A stretch of DNA of 64,000 bases from Wolinella succinogenes DSM 1740. GTDB lineage: Bacteria > Campylobacterota > Campylobacteria > Campylobacterales > Helicobacteraceae. This document shows positions 33,981 through 42,540 of the stretch, piece by piece. Location of the stretch: the NCBI RefSeq assembly GCF_000196135.1, contig NC_005090.1:1808001-1872000 (forward strand), read 5' to 3'. The notes under the pieces are model-generated. The model was not told where the DNA came from. It saw only the letters and a program-made list of their open reading frames with translations, and did no database searches. Both the position numbers and the translations under genes were made by a program. Numbering within the stretch: position 1 is the stretch's first letter; each line of letters starts with the position of its first letter.

Positions 33981-35981
33981 ATGCAAAACCAAACCCTCTC
34001 TCTTTTAAACGATTATATGCCTGAAGTCTCCCAATACAAGTCCCGCTTTGAATCGCTCAATACCCTGCTGAACAAAACCACCCTCACGGGCAAAATCAGC
34101 TCCCTTGATATTGCAGAGAATCTCTTCGCTTACATGGAGGAGACCCAGCAGAAATTCTCCCAGCTCCAAGAGCGACTCATCGACACACTCATCGAGCAAA
34201 ACTTCCTCACTATCCTCTCTGAGGCTGAGCTCAACGCTCAGTCCAACATCGATGTGCTCAACCGCAACCTCTTTGAACGAACCGCTGATATCGCCTTTTT
34301 GGCCAAAAGCGAAATGATGAATAATTTTATCACTCATCAATCTGATGCCCTCACCAAAGAAGCTATTGAGACAAGAATGCACGAGTACACGCGCAAATAC
34401 TCTGTCTATGAGGATATGATCCTCTTTGACAGAGAGGGGCGTATCCTTGCACGACTCAACTCCTCCAATCCCGCGACCCAAACCTCTGAGCCCATGATCG
34501 CCCAAGCCCTCTCTCTTCAGGGTGAGTACCTAGAGGTCTTTGGCACGGCTGACTTCATCAACAAGCCCACTCCTTCCCTCCTCTATCTCGCCCCTGTGCA
34601 GAGAATCGGCGAGAATGAGCGCGTGGGCGTGGTCGCTCTGGTCTTCAAATTTGAAGATGAGATGGAGCGAATCTTCAAGCGCTTCAGCGATTCCACCCCA
34701 GGAAGTCTCATCATGCTTCTTGACGCCAAGAATCGCCTCATCGCCTCAGGTAACCCTAAAGAGTTCCCTCTTGGCTCCACTCTCTCCATCCAAAAAATAG
34801 GCGATCACCACTTTGCCCAGACCAACAAGCGCACCTACCTCGTGGCCAAAGCCCAAACCCAAGGCTATTTTGGCTACACAGGCCCCCACTGGAGCACCGC
34901 CTTGCTCCTCCCCCTCCGAAGTGCGTTTGATTCCAAGCGTCTTGAGCTAGGCAAGATCCCCCCTGAACTTCTTGAAGAATCCTCTCTCATGACCAATGAG
35001 CTAAGGCGCGTGATTGCCGAGGCAGAAAACATCAACGAAGACCTGGGGGATGTGGTGATCAATGGAGAGATCATTGCCTCCAAGAGCCACTCCTACGCAC
35101 TCAACCCGATTCTCAATAACATCCGTCTCCTCAGCGAAGAGATCAACCATGTCTGCGTCGATTCCATTCGCGGATTGCAGAAGAGTATCCTCGCTTCGGC
35201 TCTCAAAGGGGTGAGTTTCTATGCCAGAGTGGCGATTGATCTCATGGATCGCAACCTCTATGAGCGAGCCAATGATTGCCGCTGGTGGGCGCTCACTCAT
35301 CGCTTCATCACCAATATGCACAAGAGCCAAGAGAACAGTGTTCGGGAGATTTTGATGGGAATTCTCCATAAAATCAACGCTCTCTACCCCATGTATCACA
35401 ACCTTTTCCTCTTCGATGCGATGGGAAAAATTGTCGCCCTCTCCAATAAAGAGGAGATGAAATTCATCGATGAGCCCATCTCTTCAGAGGATTTCTCTCG
35501 AGTAAGGTCCATCCGAGACACCCAAAAATATTATGTCTCCGCGTTTGAACCCACCCCTTTTTATCGCCACAAGCCCACCTACATCTTCTACGCGCCCATC
35601 CTCTCGCCTGATGAGAACAAAAGCTTCCTAGGAGGGATTGGAATCGTCTTTGATGCAGAATCCCAGCTCTCCACTATGCTCCATGAAGCCCTTCCTAAGC
35701 GCTCTGAAGTGCTCTCCAGTCAGGGCGAGCTCTTTGGCCTTCTAGTGGAACGAAATGGCAAGATTATCGCCTCCACGAATGAAAAGCTCAAAGTGGGCGA
35801 GATCCTAGAGATTGATTCAAGATTCCTAGAGATTCGAGGCAATGAAGCCATCGATGAGGTGATCACTTTTCAAGAGAAGCGCTATATGCTAGGCGTCCAA
35901 ACCTCTGTAGGTTATAGAGAGTTCAAAGTGAGCGATGGCTATAACTGCCCCGTCCTTTGCCTGATGTTTATCGAAGTGTAA
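33981..35981 (+). CDS. Soluble tandem Cache-domain protein
   Basis: The 666-residue protein has no signal peptide and no membrane helix, yet shows two Cache-like sensor regions. The first is about 120-290 (YEDMILFDREGRILARLNSS; LLYLAPV; VGVVALVF; LIMLLDAKNRLIASG). The second is about 460-650 (NLFLFDAMGKIVALSN; TYIFYAPI; GIGIVFD). A helical middle part (about 330-440) links them. Cache domains normally sit in the periplasmic part of receptors, so a cytoplasmic version is unusual. The end (VGYREFKVSDGYNCPVLCLM) resembles CheW-partner proteins I have seen called chemotaxis-related, but that link is weak. It likely senses an intracellular metabolite. Confidence 0.75.
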   Translation: MQNQTLSLLNDYMPEVSQYKSRFESLNTLLNKTTLTGKISSLDIAENLFAYMEETQQKFSQLQERLIDTLIEQNFLTILSEAELNAQSNIDVLNRNLFERTADIAFLAKSEMMNNFITHQSDALTKEAIETRMHEYTRKYSVYEDMILFDREGRILARLNSSNPATQTSEPMIAQALSLQGEYLEVFGTADFINKPTPSLLYLAPVQRIGENERVGVVALVFKFEDEMERIFKRFSDSTPGSLIMLLDAKNRLIASGNPKEFPLGSTLSIQKIGDHHFAQTNKRTYLVAKAQTQGYFGYTGPHWSTALLLPLRSAFDSKRLELGKIPPELLEESSLMTNELRRVIAEAENINEDLGDVVINGEIIASKSHSYALNPILNNIRLLSEEINHVCVDSIRGLQKSILASALKGVSFYARVAIDLMDRNLYERANDCRWWALTHRFITNMHKSQENSVREILMGILHKINALYPMYHNLFLFDAMGKIVALSNKEEMKFIDEPISSEDFSRVRSIRDTQKYYVSAFEPTPFYRHKPTYIFYAPILSPDENKSFLGGIGIVFDAESQLSTMLHEALPKRSEVLSSQGELFGLLVERNGKIIASTNEKLKVGEILEIDSRFLEIRGNEAIDEVITFQEKRYMLGVQTSVGYREFKVSDGYNCPVLCLMFIEV

Positions 35982-36001
35982 CTACCCGATCTTGGGTAGT
36001 T
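35980..36001. terminator. Bidirectional hairpin at converging genes
   Basis: AACTACCC and GGGTAGTT form a perfect 8-base stem with a GATCTT loop. The stem contains the last bases of one stop codon (35979-35981, plus strand) and the stop of the opposing gene (35982-35984, minus strand), so it can serve both transcripts. No strong T run follows. Confidence 0.6.
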
Positions 36002-36593
36002 GCCATCCCCGAAAGTAGCCAAGGAGTCTGAGCGCCAACCCCGCTCCAGCCACTAAAAGAATAGCCCAAAGGGGCAAACTTCCCAGCCACATCTTCGCCA
36101 AAGCTAAAAGCACCGCACAAAGAATCGCCACCGTTCCATAAAATTCACTCACCAGCACAAAAGGGATCTCATTCACCATCACATCGCGGATGATTCCACC
36201 CCCCACTGCCGTGATAAAAGAGAGCAATATGATTCCAAAAAAGTTAAAACCATAGTCGATTCCCACCATTGCACCTGCAATGGAGAAGGCGACTAGACCG
36301 ATGGCATCCATCACGATAAAGATGATTCGGCGTTCGATTTGGTCACGCTTGTGCAGTCGAAAAAGAATCGAAAAGGCAAGCGCCACCAAAATCGTGATCA
36401 CCGGGTAATACTCTTGGAAAACAAACGGGATTCTTCCCGAGATGGCATCGCGAACGATTCCTCCGCCAATAGCCGTGGCAAATCCAGCGATCATCACTCC
36501 AAGCACATCCAAGTTGCGCCTCACCCCCGCGAGGAATCCGCTAATGGCAAAGGCGATCAACCCAATCACATCAAAAATCCAAAAGTAGTCCAA
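35982..36593 (-). CDS. TRIC-family (UPF0126) membrane protein
   Basis: The 203-residue protein has seven probable membrane helices built from two repeats. Each repeat carries the signature GGGI(V/I)RD: GFATAIGGGIVRDAISGRIP and SFITAVGGGIIRDVMVNEIP. Bacterial members of this family are related to TRIC cation channels; a glycine transporter role has also been proposed for some, so the substrate is open. Its 5' end lies 5 bases beyond the stop of the carbonic-anhydrase-like gene, so the two may be co-transcribed with ppk. Confidence 0.85.
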   Translation of the reverse strand: MDYFWIFDVIGLIAFAISGFLAGVRRNLDVLGVMIAGFATAIGGGIVRDAISGRIPFVFQEYYPVITILVALAFSILFRLHKRDQIERRIIFIVMDAIGLVAFSIAGAMVGIDYGFNFFGIILLSFITAVGGGIIRDVMVNEIPFVLVSEFYGTVAILCAVLLALAKMWLGSLPLWAILLVAGAGLALRLLGYFRGWQLPKIG

Positions 36594-36598
36594 AGCCT

Positions 36599-37135
36599 CT
36601 ACGCCTCCACTCTTGGGTAACGATTCTGATACTCTACATAGCGCAAAGCACTTGCTTTGATCTCCTCCACCTCGGCATCACTTAGCTCCCTCACCCGCTT
36701 TGCAGGCGAGCCAAGGATAAGGCTCCTAGGAGGAAATCGCTTCCCTTTGGTCACGAGCGCTCCTGCCCCTACGATGCTATCCTCGCCAATCTCCACGCCA
36801 TCCATCACAATCGCTCCCATGCCAATGAGGCAACGATTAGCAATGGTGCATCCATGCAGAATCACCTTGTGCCCCACCGTCACCTCATCCCCGATCAAAA
36901 GAGGGTGTCCATCGCTTCGATCGGGCAAATTGTAGTGCTCCACATGAAGCACGCTCCCCTCTTGGATGCTGGTGCGGCAGCCGATGCGAATAAAGTGCAC
37001 ATCTCCACGGATCACCGCCCCAAACCAGACCGAGCTCTCCTCGCCAATCACCACATCGCCAATGATGTAGCTCCCCTCGCACACAAGGACGCTAGGATCG
37101 ATTTGAGGAATCACACCAAGAAGAGGAATCACCAT
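36599..37135 (-). CDS. Gamma-carbonic-anhydrase-like hexapeptide protein
   Basis: The ATG at 37133-37135 has AAGGAG 7 bases upstream and sits one base beyond the ppk stop; it gives 178 residues. The protein is a left-handed beta-helix of hexapeptide repeats (GEESSVWFGAVIRGDV; IGDEVTVGHKVILHGCTI; GMGAIVMDGVEIGEDSIVGA). Histidines in LHVEHYN and GHKVILHG are placed like the zinc ligands of gamma-class carbonic anhydrases. Many relatives (YrdA, PaaY) have weak or other activities, so the reaction is uncertain. Confidence 0.85.
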   Translation of the reverse strand: MVIPLLGVIPQIDPSVLVCEGSYIIGDVVIGEESSVWFGAVIRGDVHFIRIGCRTSIQEGSVLHVEHYNLPDRSDGHPLLIGDEVTVGHKVILHGCTIANRCLIGMGAIVMDGVEIGEDSIVGAGALVTKGKRFPPRSLILGSPAKRVRELSDAEVEEIKASALRYVEYQNRYPRVEA

Positions 37136-37136
37136 C

Positions 37137-39230
37137 CTAGCTCTCCTTGAACATTCGCTTGGCCAAGCGCTTGGCTTTGATATCCTCTTCGTCCTTCTTG
37201 AGTGAGGCATAGAGCGTGCTTACATACTCTTCAAAGATTTTTTGACTACTCACATTCTTGCCCTCACCCACGATTCTCTCGTAGCTTCCATCCTCTTTGA
37301 GCTCGTAGGATTGGACATTATCTTCGAGCTGGAGTTTGAGGATCCCCAAAAACTTCTCAGCAATTCCCTCATCAAAGACAGGGGTCATAAGCTCCACGCG
37401 ACGCTCTAGATTCCTTGGCATCAAATCCGCGCTTGAGAAATAGACGCTTGGAGTGCTGTTTTTGAAATAGTAGATTCTCGCGTGCTCCAAATAGCGCCCC
37501 ACAATGGAGATGACACGGATATTCTCGCTCACCCCCTCCACTTTAGGCCTAAGGCAGCAGATTCCCCGCACGATCATATCGATCTTCACGCCCGCTTGAG
37601 AGGCTTTGTAGAGTGCTTTGATCACATCAGTATCCACAACAGAGTTAGCCTTAAGGATGATTCGCCCCTCTGCGCCCCTCTTGGTCTCGTTCTCAATGAG
37701 GGCAAGAATCTTGGGCTTGATCTGCAAAGGCGCGACAAAGATAGTGTCAAGGCGCGAACGATGGGAGAAGCCTGAGAGATTATGGAAAAATTTGGTCGCA
37801 TCTTGCGTGAATTCGCGCTTGGAGCTCATGAAGCTAATGTCGGTGTAGATTTTAGCGGTGGCGGGGTTATAGTTGCCCGTAGAGAGGTGAACATACTCTC
37901 TTAGCTCCTTGCCCACCTTTTTAATCACGAGTGCGATTTTGGCATGCACCTTGAGCCCTGGAACTCCATAGATGACATGAGCACCCGCTGACTCCAAGGC
38001 TTTTGCCCAGTGGAGGTTGTTCTCCTCATCAAAGCGCGCCTTGAGCTCCACAAGCGCAGTCACCTGCTTGTTATTCTCCGCCGCCTCCATGAGCGCCTTG
38101 ACGATGGGAGAGTTTTTGCCCACGCGATAGAGCGTCATGCGAATCGAATAGACATCGGGGTCTTTAGCGGCGTTTTGGATGAAAGTGACCACGGGATCAA
38201 AGCTCTCATAGGGGTGAAACATCGCCACATCGTGCTGATCAAGCACCGAAAAAATATTCACATTTTTATCCAAAGGAGGAAGCGTACGGGGATTGTAGAG
38301 AGGATAGGTGAGAGGGGCAAAGTTTTTGTTGCCCACGATCTGCCACAGGGCATTAAGGTTGAGCGGGATCGCGTACTCATAGATATCTTCAGGCTGAACC
38401 TTGAGGTGGAGATTGAGGAATCCAAAAAGCTCTTCATCCGAGCCTCTGCCCACTTCAAGGCGGACGATCTCCCCTTTTTTACGAAGCTTCAATCCCTCCT
38501 CCATGAGCTCCATGAAGTCATCCGCCTCCTCCTCTTCAATTTCCATATCGGCATTTCGTGTCACCCTAAAGGGGGCATACTCGAGCGCCTCATAGCCTGA
38601 GAAGACCTCTCCGATGAACTCTCCCACCACCGTCTCAATAGGAACATAGGTGTTGTCGCTCATCTCAACAAATCGTGGCAACATTCGAGGAATCCTCACC
38701 ATGCCAAATTTAATCTCTTGGGGATTCTCACTACTTTGGAGCTTCACCACGATCGCGAAGCTAAGATTATTGAGGTGAGGGAAGGGGTGAGTCGCGTCCA
38801 CCGCGATAGGGATAATGATAGGATAGAGGTAGGAATCAAAATAGTCTTTTAGCTCCTGTTTTTTTTCATTATCCAATTCTATAAACTCTTTGATAAAGAG
38901 TCCTTCTTTTTCTAGCTCGCCTTTGACTTCAAAAAAAAGCGCCTCAAGCTCTTTTTTCTCCTCATGGAGCGAGTCACGAATAGAGGTGAGCTGCTGCAAA
39001 GGGGTGAGGCGATCCGCACCACTCTCGCTAATCCCCGCGGTATAGAGGCGTTTGAGTCCCGCCACACGAATCATATAAAACTCATCTAAGTTGGTGCCAT
39101 AAATCGCGATGAACTTCAGGCGCTCCAGCAAGGGATTTTTCTTGTTATGCGCCTCTTTGAGCACACGAGTATTGAACTGCAACCAAGAGAGCTCTCGATT
39201 GAAGTAGAGTTTTGGATCATTTAGGTTCAT
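37137..39230 (-). CDS. ppk: Polyphosphate kinase (Ppk1)
   Basis: The 697-residue protein has full PPK1 length and begins LYFNRELSWLQFNTRVLKEA, the typical N-terminal domain. The autophosphorylated His lies in VPGLKVHAKIALV, with a second His block (HARIYYF) in the other catalytic lobe. It makes polyphosphate from ATP. It starts a short minus-strand operon with the carbonic-anhydrase-like and TRIC genes. Confidence 0.95.
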   Translation of the reverse strand: MNLNDPKLYFNRELSWLQFNTRVLKEAHNKKNPLLERLKFIAIYGTNLDEFYMIRVAGLKRLYTAGISESGADRLTPLQQLTSIRDSLHEEKKELEALFFEVKGELEKEGLFIKEFIELDNEKKQELKDYFDSYLYPIIIPIAVDATHPFPHLNNLSFAIVVKLQSSENPQEIKFGMVRIPRMLPRFVEMSDNTYVPIETVVGEFIGEVFSGYEALEYAPFRVTRNADMEIEEEEADDFMELMEEGLKLRKKGEIVRLEVGRGSDEELFGFLNLHLKVQPEDIYEYAIPLNLNALWQIVGNKNFAPLTYPLYNPRTLPPLDKNVNIFSVLDQHDVAMFHPYESFDPVVTFIQNAAKDPDVYSIRMTLYRVGKNSPIVKALMEAAENNKQVTALVELKARFDEENNLHWAKALESAGAHVIYGVPGLKVHAKIALVIKKVGKELREYVHLSTGNYNPATAKIYTDISFMSSKREFTQDATKFFHNLSGFSHRSRLDTIFVAPLQIKPKILALIENETKRGAEGRIILKANSVVDTDVIKALYKASQAGVKIDMIVRGICCLRPKVEGVSENIRVISIVGRYLEHARIYYFKNSTPSVYFSSADLMPRNLERRVELMTPVFDEGIAEKFLGILKLQLEDNVQSYELKEDGSYERIVGEGKNVSSQKIFEEYVSTLYASLKKDEEDIKAKRLAKRMFKES

Positions 39231-39383
39231 GCTCTGCCCTTGTGAAGTGAATTATCTATCCCTAATTGTATCCAAAAGAGGGCAACAAAACCATGCCAAT
39301 TAAGCTACGAATCACTCCTATTATCTTAAATATGGCTTTCTTGATAATATTGAGTGATTTTCTTCAAAAATCAAGAATCATTG

Positions 39384-39389
39384 TATAAT
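39384..39389 (+). promoter_or_regulatory. -10 element of the chemoreceptor gene
   Basis: A perfect TATAAT lies about 65 bases before the ATG at 39455, in the 224-base gap divergent from ppk, which otherwise shows nothing clear. Confidence 0.5.
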
Positions 39390-39454
39390 GTTTTTTGTAT
39401 ATCAGTTTTATTTATGTTTTGTTTATATTTCCACCACGCCAAAAAGGATAGCCC

Positions 39455-41143
39455 ATGGGTATCATCGCCAATCTCTCCACCAAGGCCAAACTCGGCCTTC
39501 TGCTTCTTCTGCTTCTTCTAGGAATCCTCCTCACAGGAATCTTGGGAATCAGAGCCGCCAACACCATCAATGACAACAACACAAGGCTATACGCGCAAGC
39601 CACTGTTCCTTTGGGCTACATTGGTAAGCTCAACGGGAGTCTAGAGGAGGTGAGGGGCTACTTCTATCGCTATGTCTCCGGAGCGATCACCTACGACAAA
39701 CTCAAGAGTCATGTAAGCAACTGGTTTGCCAAGGATTATGAGGAATTTAAAAAAGCATACGCCAAAGCCATCTCCACCCCCGAAGACAAAGCGCTTTTTG
39801 AAGAGATTGTGCGTGAGTTTGAGACCTACAAGAGCCTCAGTCTTAAGCGTTTTGAGCTCCTAGAGGCAGGCAAAACTGAAGAGGCAAAGACTTTTGCTTC
39901 ACAGGTGGCTGTTCAAGGGCGCAAGTGCGGAGATCTCCTCAATAAGTTTATGGAATTCAATGTTAAATTGGCCGAAACCATCTCCGCCGAAAACGATCAA
40001 GTCGCTGCATTGGAAACAAAACTCCTCATCGCTCTTGTCTCTGTCTGTTCTATTCTTGGACTTTTGATCGGATTCCTCATCATCCGCAACATCACCTCCT
40101 CCCTCACCTCTATAGAGGAGGGACTTGACTCTTTCTTTGCCTTCCTCTCAAGAGAATCTAGAGAAGCCAAGAAGATCACTTTGAACTCTAGTGATGAGTT
40201 TGGAAAGATGGCAGGAGCGATCAATGAGAATGTAGAGAGAATCGAAAAAGAGATTCGCAGTGATAGCGAGCTGATTGAAGAGGCTAAAGGGGTAGCTAGG
40301 CGAGTCCAGCATGGCTGGTATAGTCAATACATTGAAAAGAAAACCACCAACCCCTCCCTAGAAGAGTTCAAAAATAGTGTCAACGAAATGATCAAAGCCA
40401 CTAAAGCTCACTTTACCAATATGAATGTGGTTCTGGAGCAGTATGCCAAATACGATTATCGGGAAGAGCTCCGACTAGAAGGAATTGAGAAAGGAGGAGT
40501 ATTTGAGATCCTTGTCAATGACATCAACACTCTAAGAAATGCTATTGTTCAAAGCCTAAGAGATTCTCTCCAAGCAGGAGAACGCCTAGAGGAGCAGAGC
40601 CGACTCCTCAATGATTCCATGCAGACTCTAAGCCAAGGCACTAATGAACAAGCCGCCAGCCTAGAAGAGAGTGCCGCCGCTATTGAAGAGATGAGCAGCT
40701 CTATGCATAGCGTCAATGATAGAACCTCTGAGGTGATCAAACAGTCTGAAGAGATTAAAGGGGTGATTGGAATCATTAGAGACATTGCCGATCAAACCAA
40801 CCTACTGGCTTTAAATGCTGCCATTGAAGCTGCAAGAGCGGGAGAGCATGGAAGAGGATTTGCAGTCGTTGCCGATGAAGTGAGAAAGCTAGCCGAGAGG
40901 ACTCAGAAGTCTTTAGGAGAGATAGAGGCTAATACCAATGTTCTAGTTCAATCGATTAATGAGATGGGAGAGAGTATTAAAGAGCAAGCTCAAGGAATCA
41001 CTCAGATCAATGAGGCTATTGCCCAACTTGACACTGTAACCCAACAAAATGCAGGAGTAGCGGATAAGACGGATGGGATTGCTAGTATGGTGGCAAGCAT
41101 GGCTGAGGGAATTGTGAAGGAGGTGAGAGGGAAGAGGTTTTAA
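39455..41143 (+). CDS. Methyl-accepting chemotaxis protein
   Basis: The 562-residue receptor starts behind AAGGAT. Order: membrane helix (about 12-34), a helical periplasmic sensor of about 150 residues (four-helix-bundle type), a second helix (about 190-212), a HAMP-like linker ([20 protein letters not shown]...DEFGKM) and the signalling hairpin with the tip [20 protein letters not shown]. Its last 120 codons are nearly identical, at DNA level too, to those of the receptor at 49054. The ligand is unknown. It ends with a 4-base overlap with the converging MFS gene. Confidence 0.93.
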   Translation: MGIIANLSTKAKLGLLLLLLLLGILLTGILGIRAANTINDNNTRLYAQATVPLGYIGKLNGSLEEVRGYFYRYVSGAITYDKLKSHVSNWFAKDYEEFKKAYAKAISTPEDKALFEEIVREFETYKSLSLKRFELLEAGKTEEAKTFASQVAVQGRKCGDLLNKFMEFNVKLAETISAENDQVAALETKLLIALVSVCSILGLLIGFLIIRNITSSLTSIEEGLDSFFAFLSRESREAKKITLNSSDEFGKMAGAINENVERIEKEIRSDSELIEEAKGVARRVQHGWYSQYIEKKTTNPSLEEFKNSVNEMIKATKAHFTNMNVVLEQYAKYDYREELRLEGIEKGGVFEILVNDINTLRNAIVQSLRDSLQAGERLEEQSRLLNDSMQTLSQGTNEQAASLEESAAAIEEMSSSMHSVNDRTSEVIKQSEEIKGVIGIIRDIADQTNLLALNAAIEAARAGEHGRGFAVVADEVRKLAERTQKSLGEIEANTNVLVQSINEMGESIKEQAQGITQINEAIAQLDTVTQQNAGVADKTDGIASMVASMAEGIVKEVRGKRF

Positions 41144-42378
41144 GGAGCGTCCCACTCCTTAGGATTCTCCCCCTCTTTTCTTGGATCAAGCTCAGGCAGG
41201 CGATCTCCCGCGCTGCCTGGAACACTCACATAAACACTTCTTTGCTCTTTGGGCACGATCTCTCTGGTGCTCGCATAGAGCCAAAGAGCGAGAGAAAAGA
41301 AGAGATAAACTCCGATAAAACCGCTACTTCCAGCCCACTCCATAGCACCGCCTAAGAGCAGGGGAGCCGCCATCGACCCCACCCCATAGCTAAAGAGCAG
41401 ACTTCGACTCACCTCGACCACATTGGAGCGATCTGAGATTCGATCGTTCGCACGCGCCAAGCTCAATGAATAGAGGGTGAATATCCCACACCCAAGGACA
41501 AAAGCCGATCCATAGAGCACTTCGATTCTCTCATAAAAGAAAAAGGCGAGAAGCGAGGAGAAAAAGGCGAGCGCAGAGGCGAGCATGATCGCTCTTTTTC
41601 GTCCATAGGAATCGGAGAATTTCCCCATTGGAATCTGCACCAAAAATCCGCCCGCCATGGCAATCCCCATGAAAGTGGAGACCTCTTTGACCTCCATGCC
41701 TCGTTCCAAGATAAACACAGGTGCCATCGTGAAAAATCCCCCCACCAAAACGCCCGCCACAAGACTCCCCACCAGGGCCAAGGGAGCAATGTCGAAGAGG
41801 TGAGGCAGAGAGAGTCTAGAAGGCGGAGGGAGGAGTGGCTCTTTGATCTTAGTGAGCGAGACAGGAATGAGGGAGAGGCTTAGGAGAATCGCACTGATAA
41901 TAAAGAGCTTCTCATGCTCCTTTTCCATCCCCAAAATCAACAATCCAAAACAAAAGGCCACATAAAAGAGCGCGGTGTAAAAGGCTAAGATTCTAGATCG
42001 AATCGAAGAATCGCTCTTCTCATTGAGCCAGCTCTCCACCACCATCAAAAGCCCATAATAGGAGAATCCAACCATCACCCGTAGTGCGATCCACGCCTCC
42101 ACCCAAGGGATAAAGGTGTGAAGCAACACGCCTAGAAGGAGGCTTGAGCCAAAAACGCTGAAGCTTCGAATGTGCCCGACTCTAGAGATGACTTTGTGCG
42201 CAGCGATGGCGCTTAAAATCGCACCGAAAAAAAATCCCGCATTGACCACCCCAATGGTGATCTTATCTACGCCTTGAGATTCAAGCATCACGCCTGCGGA
42301 GCTGATGAGTAGACTATTGCCGACAAAAAGAAAGAAGATAGAGAAGAATAGCGAGGAGAGCGTAAAGAGGCGCTTCAT
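41140..42378 (-). CDS. Major facilitator superfamily transporter
   Basis: The ATG at 42376-42378 has GAGGAG 6 bases upstream and gives 412 residues with about 12 membrane helices. The MFS loop between helices 2 and 3 ([14 protein letters not shown]) and its repeat between helices 8 and 9 ([15 protein letters not shown]) are visible. The C-terminus is a short cytoplasmic tail. It resembles the YfkF/YcaD-like drug or metabolite exporters, but the substrate cannot be told. It is a single gene on the minus strand. Confidence 0.85.
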   Translation of the reverse strand: MKRLFTLSSLFFSIFFLFVGNSLLISSAGVMLESQGVDKITIGVVNAGFFFGAILSAIAAHKVISRVGHIRSFSVFGSSLLLGVLLHTFIPWVEAWIALRVMVGFSYYGLLMVVESWLNEKSDSSIRSRILAFYTALFYVAFCFGLLILGMEKEHEKLFIISAILLSLSLIPVSLTKIKEPLLPPPSRLSLPHLFDIAPLALVGSLVAGVLVGGFFTMAPVFILERGMEVKEVSTFMGIAMAGGFLVQIPMGKFSDSYGRKRAIMLASALAFFSSLLAFFFYERIEVLYGSAFVLGCGIFTLYSLSLARANDRISDRSNVVEVSRSLLFSYGVGSMAAPLLLGGAMEWAGSSGFIGVYLFFSLALWLYASTREIVPKEQRSVYVSVPGSAGDRLPELDPRKEGENPKEWDAP

Positions 42379-42540
42379 CTTCTGCTCCTCACGCCCCACT
42401 TGGCGATAGGCATCATCGCTCCTTTATCAGGGAGTTTTACGCCCTCATGATAGTCAAAGATTCTTTAAGAGAGTCTACGCCTCGCCACACAAAAGGAGAA
42501 TCTCCCCCGCCTCCTAGCCAAAGCAGAGGAGAGCGGAAGA

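Noticed and set aside
38010-38600. Plus-strand frame of 196 codons inside ppk
   Set aside because: It is antisense to a well-conserved enzyme and gives a His/Arg-rich product with no family resemblance.
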